From positions 1 through 64,000 of the forward strand of contig NZ_JAFBER010000018.1 of NCBI RefSeq assembly GCF_016908855.1: DNA of 64,000 bases, written 5' to 3'. The stretch's first letter is position 1. Each line of letters opens with the position of its first letter. The DNA comes from Scopulibacillus daqui. Lineage in GTDB: Bacteria; Bacillota; Bacilli; Bacillales; Sporolactobacillaceae. Positions 18,251 to 28,820 of the stretch are shown piece by piece. The position numbers were made by a program, and so were the translations under genes. The notes below the pieces were generated by a model that saw nothing but the letters and a program-made list of their open reading frames with translations, had not been told where the DNA came from and ran no database searches.

Positions 18251-18397
18251 GCTTCAAGGTGTTAGCTTATTAGAAATGGCAGTCATTCATATAGACGCAC
18301 CTATCATTAAAATAAAAAATTTCTCAAAAATGATAAGTTTCCAGCGAGACGATTTTATAAAATTAAAGCGTTTCCTTTAAAAGACACAAACCTGCCA

Positions 18398-20218
18398 CTA
18401 ATTTCTCAATTTTGATAATTTATTCTCATTATTGAGAATTTCGTGCTCCTCAAGTTTTCTATATAATGTTGCCAGGCTGATTTTCAATTGTGAAGCAATA
18501 TCTTTTTTGGCTTTTAAAGATGTTCCATATTCATTAAGCATGTCTTTTAAAATCTTTTTTTCCTCTCTGCGCAAACGTTCTTTCAGCGAACCTTCAGCTT
18601 GAGCAGCTGCTTTTTGTTGACTGGCAATTTTCGCCGGAATGCTTGCGGCAGAAATGATGTTCTCTGTCTCCATATTAACAGCATATTCAACCGCATTTTC
18701 TAATTCGCGGACATTTCCCGGCCATCTGTAATTTTGAAACAACGCGATCACTTCGGGCTGAAATCCATCGATTGATTTTGCGAGTTTCCCCTTAATATCA
18801 GTCAAAAAATGCTCCATAAGCAGCGGTATATCTTCCTTCCTCTTGCGCAAAGGCGGGATATGAAGCGGAATCACATTGAGTCTAAAATATAAATCAGAGC
18901 GGAATTCACCTTCTTGGATCATGGTTTCCAGACTTTTATTTGTCGCGGCAATAACTCTCACATCCACCGGAATCATTTTTCTTCCGCCTACTCGTTCGAT
19001 CACTTTATTTTGCAGGACATGTAGTAATTTCACTTGCAAGTGCAAAGGCATATCGCCAATTTCATCTAAAAAAATGGTTCCCCCGTCAGCCATTTCAAAC
19101 TTGCCTATTTTGCCTTCCTTATTCGCTCCCGTAAATGCTCCTTTTTCATAGCCAAACAATTCACTTTCCAGCAAAGTTTCAGGAATGGCGCCGCAATTGA
19201 CTGATATAAACGGTCCATTTGCCCGCGGGCTGGCCGTATGAATGGCGTTAGCGAAAAAATCTTTTCCTGTTCCGCTCTCTCCAGTCAGCATAATATTAGA
19301 GTCACTATGGCTGACTTGCATCGCCAGCTTCTTGACCTTTTTCAATACCTTGCTTTCCCCAATGATATCCGAAAATGACAGGCCTTTCCGGCTGGTGGTC
19401 AATGAATAGGCAAGTTTTCTCACGTCTGCCATCCGTCTAAAAGAAGAAACGACACCGTACGTTTTTACTTGATTTCTAATTGGCATGGCCGTTACAACGA
19501 AATGCATATGATGATTGTTAAAATCATAGATTTCCTCTTTTTCCGTATAGCCCTTTCCTGTTTTTAAGACATTAAGCATCGGGGAGCCTTTCCATATTTC
19601 CTCAATTTCCTTTCCTATTAACGATTCTTTCTGCTGTCTAATTAATATCTCAGCTGTTCGATTGCAATGGGTAATGATCCCCTTTTCGTCGATAGCGATT
19701 ATCCCTTCATGAATGGATTCAATCAATGTGTTAAGTTTATTGGTCGCGAGCTTCCATTGTTTCACAGCTTCCCTTTCCGAAACCTTGCTCGTCAGCAATT
19801 GCGCCATTCGTTGCAAGAAATTCAGCATATGTTCTTTATTATCCATTAAACGCCGGTGATGCGTCTCATTAAAAGCGATCAGCCCGATCACTCCAATAAC
19901 TTCTCCGCTGTATTCAATCGGGCAGCAAATTTCTGCAACCTCTTCAATTTGACCGGTTGAAAAAGATGGATCATATGTCGGATCATTGCGGGCATCCTCT
20001 ACGACATAAGCCTTATTTGTTGTTAATACCCTGCCGTATAAATAACCCGCATCCTTCTCGCCGTATTCTTCTTTTGTGTTGATTCTTTTTTTACATTGAC
20101 CCGTTGCAGCAACAACTGTCATGGTTTCGTCTATAATTTCTGTTTCTATTTTTAAGGCTGCGGAAATCGCGTCTGCAACTTGCTGGGCCAGTTCTTGAAT
20201 CCCCATCAAACGTGTCAT
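18398..20218 (-). CDS. Sigma-54-dependent enhancer-binding protein (GAF-PAS-AAA+-Fis)
   Basis: A transcriptional activator of 606 residues. Order: an N-terminal GAF-like sensor (about 1-140), PAS (about 160-265), a sigma-54 AAA+ domain (about 290-515) with Walker A GESGTGK, the GAFTGA loop and Walker B FLDEIGD, and a C-terminal Fis-type helix-turn-helix near 565-590. The GAFTGA loop shows it can activate sigma-54 RNA polymerase. ATG at 20218 follows GGGGG by eight bases; the frame upstream lacks a better start. It sits just upstream of the -24/-12 promoter at 18174, its most likely target. The GAF/PAS ligand is unknown. Confidence 0.9.
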   Translation of the reverse strand: MTRLMGIQELAQQVADAISAALKIETEIIDETMTVVAATGQCKKRINTKEEYGEKDAGYLYGRVLTTNKAYVVEDARNDPTYDPSFSTGQIEEVAEICCPIEYSGEVIGVIGLIAFNETHHRRLMDNKEHMLNFLQRMAQLLTSKVSEREAVKQWKLATNKLNTLIESIHEGIIAIDEKGIITHCNRTAEILIRQQKESLIGKEIEEIWKGSPMLNVLKTGKGYTEKEEIYDFNNHHMHFVVTAMPIRNQVKTYGVVSSFRRMADVRKLAYSLTTSRKGLSFSDIIGESKVLKKVKKLAMQVSHSDSNIMLTGESGTGKDFFANAIHTASPRANGPFISVNCGAIPETLLESELFGYEKGAFTGANKEGKIGKFEMADGGTIFLDEIGDMPLHLQVKLLHVLQNKVIERVGGRKMIPVDVRVIAATNKSLETMIQEGEFRSDLYFRLNVIPLHIPPLRKRKEDIPLLMEHFLTDIKGKLAKSIDGFQPEVIALFQNYRWPGNVRELENAVEYAVNMETENIISAASIPAKIASQQKAAAQAEGSLKERLRREEKKILKDMLNEYGTSLKAKKDIASQLKISLATLYRKLEEHEILNNENKLSKLRN

Positions 20219-20378
20219 CACTATAACCCCCAAGCATTCATTTAACGTATAAATCCTTGTCTATGCCTCCATGAAAAATTAGAGAGAAAGAAGGCAAGAC
20301 CCTGTTTGACATTTTAAAGAAAGCGCCTTATAACCTTCCTGAACAATAAAGATTATTCGGCGCCCGCTTTGTTTCGGT

Positions 20379-21779
20379 TCACTCTAAATGCAAAGCTTCC
20401 ATCCTATCAATCTTATTAAATTTTTTATCAAATACTTTTACAAAGATGATTGTTGCTAGAGCAATTAAAAACATCAGGATAAGGGAAGCGTTGCTAAATG
20501 GCGCGGTTAACTTGTTACCGGAGAAATCGATTATTCTAATATTCATAAAAGGCTGTCCATACAGCATCGCAATGAATGCGCCGCCCAGCGAACTTCCAAT
20601 GTTCATCACTAATTTTTCTAAACCAACGCCAACACCGCGCTGCTCCAGCGGCAATAACTGTGTATAGTTTGTAAGATAACCTGCGAAGAAGAGTGTATAG
20701 CCGATGTTAAACAGCCCCATTCCCAAAAACATGAAAACTGCCGAATAGCCGACTAATAATGCAACCATCGCAAGACCGGAGAAGATCAATAATCCGCCTA
20801 ATAGGGTAATGTTACGATAACCTGTTAATTTAATCATCCGTCCTGTCATCATACCCGTGATAAAAGCAGCGATATTTGTTATGGTAAAGAAAACGCCTAA
20901 GGTACTAACGGACATGCCGTATATTTTCGTAATGATAAAAGGGAATAAAAATGTAAAACCGATTTCCGTTCCATAAAATAACAAACAAACAATCAGCGAC
21001 CATACGACACCTTTCACTTTGAAAAGTTCTATTTTTATTAACGGATTTTTGCTTTTTACCATGTGAATATAGAAAACCGCCATACAAACCAGCGATACAA
21101 TGAGGAATAATGGGTATTTCATTTTAAATGTCATAAATATGATGAGGCCTGCAGTGATGACTGTAACTAAAATGATACCTATAAAATCAAATGAACCTTT
21201 TTTGCTTTCATCTTTCGGCAAATTTTTCAGAATAACCGGAACGCCGATTAACGTTATTAACGGCAGAAGAAACGTCATATTCCAATGCAAATATTCAGTG
21301 ATATAGCCGGCAAATAAATTTCCGCTTGCAGAAGCAATTTGGTAAACGGCCGTATTATAGCCAAAGTATTTGGCTGCCGTTAACTTATCGCAATACTTCA
21401 TCGCAATAATAATTTGCAAAGCCACAGGAGCAGAAATTGTTGCACAGAATAAAATTCGAAAAATCACTAATAAAGCAAAACTATATTCAGAAAAAACGCC
21501 CAATAAAGTGACGATCGGGAAAGAATAGCAAGTAAATAGTATCATTTTCCTTATACTTACAAAATCAGACAAGGCTGCAAAAACGATTGAAGTAATGCCA
21601 AAAGACAATTTGCCCGCGGTGACAACTAAACTAACCGTTGAAGGCGAGATACCGAATTGGTTTGATAGATTTGGCGCAATCAGATTGAAGGCGTTTTCAT
21701 TAAATGTGAAGAAAAAACTGAATAACAGTATCCACGGCATACATTTTGCTACTGCGCGTTGTACTTCTTCTCCATGCAT
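20379..21779 (-). CDS. MFS transporter, 14-helix drug:H+ antiporter type
   Basis: A membrane protein of 466 residues with about fourteen hydrophobic segments and the DHA2-type motif region LSDFVSIRKMI after helix 2. Members export cationic drugs, tetracycline or small metabolites in exchange for protons. GGGGTGAG precedes the ATG. It lies 160 bases upstream of the sigma-54 activator gene on the same strand, so co-transcription is possible. An exporter beside an amine-catabolic operon could relieve amine stress, but its cargo is not inferable. Confidence 0.8.
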   Translation of the reverse strand: MHGEEVQRAVAKCMPWILLFSFFFTFNENAFNLIAPNLSNQFGISPSTVSLVVTAGKLSFGITSIVFAALSDFVSIRKMILFTCYSFPIVTLLGVFSEYSFALLVIFRILFCATISAPVALQIIIAMKYCDKLTAAKYFGYNTAVYQIASASGNLFAGYITEYLHWNMTFLLPLITLIGVPVILKNLPKDESKKGSFDFIGIILVTVITAGLIIFMTFKMKYPLFLIVSLVCMAVFYIHMVKSKNPLIKIELFKVKGVVWSLIVCLLFYGTEIGFTFLFPFIITKIYGMSVSTLGVFFTITNIAAFITGMMTGRMIKLTGYRNITLLGGLLIFSGLAMVALLVGYSAVFMFLGMGLFNIGYTLFFAGYLTNYTQLLPLEQRGVGVGLEKLVMNIGSSLGGAFIAMLYGQPFMNIRIIDFSGNKLTAPFSNASLILMFLIALATIIFVKVFDKKFNKIDRMEALHLE

Positions 21780-21917
21780 TTTCTCACCCCTATTAGAAGA
21801 TTATGATTTTTTCGTTAACAATACTCATCTTAATTTATATCTTGTCTCTTGTAAAGAATAGTCTTTTTTTGTTCATTAGTGTCACTTATAAGATATTTTG
21901 ATGCTGCAAGGTGCAAG

Positions 21918-21950
21918 AAAAGTCCATATCGGCGGTTGACATGGACTTTC
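21918..21950 (-). terminator. Terminator of the mgtC-like gene
   Basis: A 10-base stem (AAAAGTCCAT with ATGGACTTTC, one terminal mismatch) with TTTTC following on the minus strand, about 80 bases downstream of the MgtC-family gene. Confidence 0.65.
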
Positions 21951-22029
21951 CCCCTTTATTGTTCAGATTATTAATTTTTCTTTGCATCCAATTGGTTTTA
22001 TTCTATTTGGTTCATTTGAAGATCTGCCG

Positions 22030-22695
22030 TTATTTAAATTTAATGGATTCTATATGGGGCAAATTTTGCAGATCCTTTGTGATTTGATTTTCCTGAATAG
22101 CCTTTTCAGGTTTAAGCTGAAAGTTCATCACATAAAGCGTTTCGTTTTCAACTTGTTTTAAGTTGACTTGATACTCAGTAACGGTCAGATTATCAGCAGT
22201 TAAAATATCTATAATTTGCGATGTTATTTCGTTGGAATAAGCAGAAACTGTTAATTTATACGTTTTATTAGGCAAAACCGATCTAAATAAGAGGTTCAGC
22301 ACTTCCAATCCTAAAAGCACTAGCAATGCGCCGAGAACCCCTACCAAGTACAAGCCGGCACCGACCGATAAACCGACGGCAGAAGTAGCCCATAAGCCAG
22401 CCGCTGTTGTTAAACCTCGAACAGATGCACGCTGTACAAGGATAGTGCCTGCCCCTAAAAAGCCGACGCCGCTGACCACTTGTGCTGCAACACGGCTTGG
22501 ATCCAGTTCCACCTTATCGTGATGCAAGATATCATTAAAAGCGTATTTTGAAATGATCATAATAAGGGCGCTTCCCACAGCAACCAAAAAGTGAGTCCGG
22601 AGCCCGGCTTCTTTATAACGCCTCTCCCTCTCAAATCCAATGAGCGCTCCAAGGACTCCGGCTAAAACAAGCCGGGCTATGAATTCAAATTCCAT
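22030..22695 (-). CDS. MgtC/SapB family membrane protein
   Basis: A 221-residue protein of the MgtC family: about five N-terminal membrane helices (residues 5-140) with the hallmark GFERE, SGVGFLGAGTI and GLTTAAGLWATSAVG motifs, then a soluble ACT-like C-terminal domain (about 145-221). MgtC proteins modulate membrane ATPase or magnesium homeostasis rather than transporting magnesium directly. GGGGGAG is seven bases before the ATG. It is flanked by its own terminator and appears monocistronic. No magnesium riboswitch is evident upstream. Confidence 0.88.
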   Translation of the reverse strand: MEFEFIARLVLAGVLGALIGFERERRYKEAGLRTHFLVAVGSALIMIISKYAFNDILHHDKVELDPSRVAAQVVSGVGFLGAGTILVQRASVRGLTTAAGLWATSAVGLSVGAGLYLVGVLGALLVLLGLEVLNLLFRSVLPNKTYKLTVSAYSNEITSQIIDILTADNLTVTEYQVNLKQVENETLYVMNFQLKPEKAIQENQITKDLQNLPHIESIKFK

Positions 22696-22823
22696 TTTTC
22701 ATCTCCCCCTTGTTCATTTTCGATATATATTTCCTTTTTCGCGAATTATTAAATTAACATTAAAGGAAATAGCCGCCAATTTCAAATTATCTGAATAAAT
22801 AACTTTCTAGGCTGGCATGCAAA
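22696..22823. other. Intergenic region upstream of the mgtC-like gene
   Basis: Together with the hairpin at 22824-22854 and the bases up to 23013, this is a gene-free gap of 318 bases. AT-rich sequence before the gene may hold its promoter. I see no ORF, riboswitch or repeat. Confidence 0.4.
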
Positions 22824-22854
22824 AAATCCCTCAACAGCACGAGTTGAAGGATTT
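22824..22854 (-). terminator. Terminator downstream of the flavoprotein gene
   Basis: AAATCCCTCAAC with GTTGAAGGATTT forms a 12-base stem with one mismatch. It is followed on the minus strand by TTTTTTGC, about 160 bases past the stop codon at 23014. Confidence 0.7.
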
Positions 22855-23013
22855 CTAACCGCTTATTAAGAACAATATGCCTTATCCGTTCACAACTTGA
22901 CAATTTCCAGCCAACCTATCATTAAATCCAATATCACTCATATTCTAACAATCTCATGACAGGCGCTTTCGTTCAGTGCCCTTCTTGTATTCTAAGTTTT
23001 GCAAAAGGCCGTT

Positions 23014-24087
23014 TTATAACTTAAAAGTCATCATGTCATCAACTTGAGCAGCGATGTCTGAAATGATTTCGCCGGCGGATCGTTGTTTGCTTAAGCGCGG
23101 ACCTTGCCCGCACCAAAGCGACATCCACTCAGGCCGATTTTGTTTTGCCGCTTCGCTTCGAATCGTCTTTGTTAATGTGTTCTGCACCGGATATTCCGGA
23201 AGTTCTTTTTCATGTTCAGCCATTGTCTCAATGAATGCATTGCGTATGCCGCGTGCCGGTTTTCCGCTAAATGCTGAAGTCACCACCGTTTGTTCCTCGA
23301 TACTCTTTAATATCGTTTCTTTGTGCCGGACATTGGCTCCGCTTTCCACACTTGTGACAAAGGCCGTCCCCATTTGAACAGCTTTAGCCCCTAATATTAG
23401 CGCCGCTAAAACCCCTCTGCCGTCCATTATCCCGCCGGCGGCAATCACTGGAATATTGACATGATCCACAGCTTGCGGGACAAGAGCCATTGTTCCGATC
23501 ATTGCTTCCTCAAATCCTCCGTTAAAAGTCCCGCGATGCCCGCCTGCTTCACTGCCCTGTGCAACCACCATATCCAAGCCGTTTTCCTCATTCATTATCG
23601 CTTCTCTTACTGTCGTAGCAGTGCCTATCACCGTAATTTTTTCTTTTTTTAACTGCTGAACTGCTTTTTTAGGCGGTATACCAAATGTAAAACTGCATAC
23701 GGGAACCTGTTCTTCAACAATAACTTCTATTTGCTTTTCAAAAAGATGCGCATCCGGTTGTTTCACCTCAGGAGGTTCTGATATGTTCAATTCCTCCCGA
23801 AACGGCCGGAGCCAATCATTAGCTTTATTTATTTCTTCTTCTGAGACCTTTGGTACTTCCGGAATAAATACATTGACGCCAAAGGGTCTTTCCGTAAGCT
23901 GTTTGATTTGGCGAATACTCTTCCTCATGTCTTCCGGATTCATATATCCGGCGCCAAGACAGCCAAGGGCGCCGGCATTGGAAACAGCCGCAACCAGTTC
24001 AGCCGTTGTAACGCCCCCGGCCATCCCAGCCTGTATAATTGGATATCTTATATCTAAATATTCCGCCAATTCATTTTCATGCCACAT
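23014..24087 (-). CDS. Nitronate monooxygenase / FabK-like flavoprotein
   Basis: An FMN-dependent TIM-barrel protein (357 aa) of the 2-nitropropane dioxygenase family. Family segments include PIIQAGMAGG at the N-terminus, FGVNVFIP, AQGSEAGGHRG for FMN phosphate binding, and IAAGGIMDGRG. Family members oxidise alkyl nitronates or reduce enoyl-ACP; the HRG-type motif and absence of fatty-acid neighbours favour nitronate monooxygenase. ATG at 24087 follows AGGAGGG by eight bases; the longer frame to 24168 is not needed. It appears to be its own transcription unit. Confidence 0.8.
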   Translation of the reverse strand: MWHENELAEYLDIRYPIIQAGMAGGVTTAELVAAVSNAGALGCLGAGYMNPEDMRKSIRQIKQLTERPFGVNVFIPEVPKVSEEEINKANDWLRPFREELNISEPPEVKQPDAHLFEKQIEVIVEEQVPVCSFTFGIPPKKAVQQLKKEKITVIGTATTVREAIMNEENGLDMVVAQGSEAGGHRGTFNGGFEEAMIGTMALVPQAVDHVNIPVIAAGGIMDGRGVLAALILGAKAVQMGTAFVTSVESGANVRHKETILKSIEEQTVVTSAFSGKPARGIRNAFIETMAEHEKELPEYPVQNTLTKTIRSEAAKQNRPEWMSLWCGQGPRLSKQRSAGEIISDIAAQVDDMMTFKL

Positions 24088-24113
24088 ATCACTGTCCCTC
24101 CTAAAATTCTTGA

Positions 24114-24248
24114 TCAAAGCCGATATTCTAAATCCCTTATTATGATTATAATGAGGATAAAACAACAAGTAAAATGATACTTTTTGTTATTTATCATCAA
24201 AACTTTTGATGTAACCTGACTAAAAACACGAAGATCTTCAAGTTTCAT
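24114..24248 (-). pseudogene. Possible remnant of a LysR-type regulator gene
   Basis: A 44-codon frame begins at ATG 24248 behind an excellent TTGGAGG site. Its first residues, MKLEDLRVFSQVTSK, look like the start of a LysR-family winged-helix domain. After about fifteen residues the similarity stops and low-complexity hydrophobic sequence (FILIIIIIR) follows to a stop. I interpret this as the 5' end of a deleted regulator gene. The match is short, so the call is tentative. Confidence 0.4.
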
Positions 24249-24325
24249 GTTATTCCTCCAAGAGTTTGAGGCATTTGCCCCCTTTAGACAGGCCGTTTTT
24301 TGCTGCTGGATGATATTTATGCCGA

Positions 24326-24360
24326 GCTGACTAGGATGTGAGGTCGTTTTCCTAGCCAGC
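24326..24360. other. Hairpin of unknown role
   Basis: GCTGACTAGG and CCTAGCCAGC pair over 10 bases (one mismatch) around a 15-base loop. A T-run follows only on the plus strand, although both flanking genes are on the minus strand. It may be a relic terminator of lost DNA near the LysR remnant. Confidence 0.4.
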
Positions 24361-24407
24361 ATCGGTTGTTTTTACGGCATTATTGAATGTACCGCAGTGA
24401 CAGCTTT

Positions 24408-25511
24408 TTAAAAGTCCCAATAAGAAGATTGAATAGCTATGACTTTATGAACAGCTTCTTTTTGATTAGGATATAGAGGCCCTTCGTGGTAGCCCAAATC
24501 AAAAGGATCTTCAACTTGACAGCGCTTGCCGTTCAAGGCTTCTATTATTCTTAAGGTACAAAAAGGCACATAGGCGGTGCTGTAGCCTCCTTCATGACAT
24601 GCGGCCAAGCGTCCGCCGCAATGTCTTTCAGCCAATTGTTTGACCTTCAGAGCCATTTGGTAAAAGCCTTCTGCCGTAACGAGCATTCTCCCCAAAGGAT
24701 CAAAGCGGCTCGGATCTTGACCGGCGGAAACCAAAATCAATTCTGGCTTAAATTGATCGACAATAGGCTCAACAACCTTTTCTATCGCATAAAGATAGCC
24801 TTCGTTGCCTGTTCCTGCCGGCAATTCAATATTGACATTAAAACCTTCGCCCGCTCCTTCCCCAGTGTAAGTGATATGTCCGCGATTTTTTGGAAAGATA
24901 TTTTCTTGATGAATAGAAATAAACAATACTTCCGGGTCAAAACGAAAGGCGCTTTCTGTTCCATTGCCGTGGTGGACATCCCAATCTAAGATGAGAATGC
25001 GTTTCAAGCCGTATTTTTTCCGGGCATATTTTGCAGCTATTGCGGCATTATTAAACAAACAAAAGCCCATGCCTTCATTCGGTTCGGCGTGATGTCCAGG
25101 CGGCCGAACGAGAGCATAGGCATTCCGAACTTCCTTTTCCATTACCGCGTCGACCGCTGTTAACACACCGCCGGCCGATAGTAAAGCAATTTCGTATGAA
25201 TCGGGGCCGACAATGGCGTGAACACCGGCATCACCTCCGTTTTCGCCGCTTAGTTTTTTGACCATGTCAATGTACTCCGGGTGATGGTTCATTTCAATGT
25301 CTTCGCGGGCGGCGGATCTTGGCGCCATTACCTTTAATTCATTGATATATCTCGACCGCTCAAGAAGATTTTTAACCCGCCGCTTTGTTTCAGGATTTTC
25401 AGCATGTGTATCTTCTTGAACCCAACCGCCGGCACGAATATTTAGCGCACCGTTCCCTGTCTGATGCCAAAAATAGCTTTCATCGCTTATAAACCCCGTC
25501 AGTTTCGACAT
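24408..25511 (-). CDS. Acetylpolyamine amidohydrolase-like deacetylase (histone deacetylase family)
   Basis: A zinc-dependent deacetylase (367 aa) of the HDAC/acetylpolyamine amidohydrolase/AcuC superfamily. Active-site segments are RPPGHHAEPNEGMGFCLFNN with the charge-relay histidines, DWDVHHGNGT with zinc ligands, SAGQDPSRFDPLG and HEGGYS. By context it would remove acetyl groups from N-acetylputrescine or other acetylpolyamines so that the free amines enter the adjacent pathway. AGGAGGG precedes the ATG. It follows the terminator of the aminotransferase operon, so it probably has its own promoter. AcuC-type lysine deacetylase activity is the main alternative. Confidence 0.8.
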   Translation of the reverse strand: MSKLTGFISDESYFWHQTGNGALNIRAGGWVQEDTHAENPETKRRVKNLLERSRYINELKVMAPRSAAREDIEMNHHPEYIDMVKKLSGENGGDAGVHAIVGPDSYEIALLSAGGVLTAVDAVMEKEVRNAYALVRPPGHHAEPNEGMGFCLFNNAAIAAKYARKKYGLKRILILDWDVHHGNGTESAFRFDPEVLFISIHQENIFPKNRGHITYTGEGAGEGFNVNIELPAGTGNEGYLYAIEKVVEPIVDQFKPELILVSAGQDPSRFDPLGRMLVTAEGFYQMALKVKQLAERHCGGRLAACHEGGYSTAYVPFCTLRIIEALNGKRCQVEDPFDLGYHEGPLYPNQKEAVHKVIAIQSSYWDF

Positions 25512-25638
25512 CTTTTTCCCTCCTATTTGTTTCCTATAAATAACTTTCTACTGATATTTAGCGATTCCTCTGCTCTTTTTAAGTTTTTAATTGATGTTTT
25601 AAGAGAATGCAGCCTGTGAAGATCGGTATATAAAAAAA

Positions 25639-25661
25639 ACAGAGGGCATTTAACCCTCCGT
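25639..25661 (-). terminator. Terminator of the aldehyde dehydrogenase-patA operon
   Basis: ACAGAGGG and CCCTCCGT form an 8-bp stem (one G-T pair) followed by eight T residues on the minus strand. Confidence 0.8.
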
Positions 25662-25680
25662 CTATCCCGCTATATTTTTA

Positions 25681-28564
<2,884 letters not shown>

Positions 28565-28611
28565 GGTTTACTCTCCCCTTTGAATTTTTATTTCTTCACT
28601 CGCCATTATTC

Positions 28612-28629
28612 ATGCAAGTTCGATGCCAA
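28612..28629 (-). promoter_or_regulatory. Sigma-54 promoter of the aldehyde dehydrogenase-patA operon
   Basis: The minus strand reads TTGGCATCGAACTTGCAT, with GG and GC at the required spacing, 48 bases before the GTG start. Confidence 0.88.
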
Positions 28630-28761
28630 ACCCATATATATTTAAAATTCCTTTTTTTCTAAATCAATAAATAATGGGTTGATTGTTGGCATGATACGCT
28701 TTTGGGAAATAACGCCGCCTTTAAGACGGGTTCCAGCAGGCATGATTAAAAAATAATAAAA

Positions 28762-28797
28762 ACGGTTAGGTTATGCGTATTTGCATAACTTAACCGT
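28762..28797 (-). terminator. Terminator of the PAS-type activator gene
   Basis: ACGGTTAAGTTATGC pairs with GCATAACCTAACCGT (15-base stem, one mismatch), followed by TTTTTATTATTTTTT on the minus strand. Confidence 0.88.
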
Positions 28798-28820
28798 CAC
28801 TGCATACACGATCAAGCCTT

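Noticed and set aside
22696-23013. Magnesium riboswitch before the mgtC-like gene
   Set aside because: Only a terminator belonging to the upstream gene is visible; no long structured leader or attenuator precedes the start codon.
28685-28705. A plus-strand TTGGCATGATACGC resembling a sigma-54 -24 element
   Set aside because: No TTGC follows at the required distance and no plus-strand gene lies downstream.
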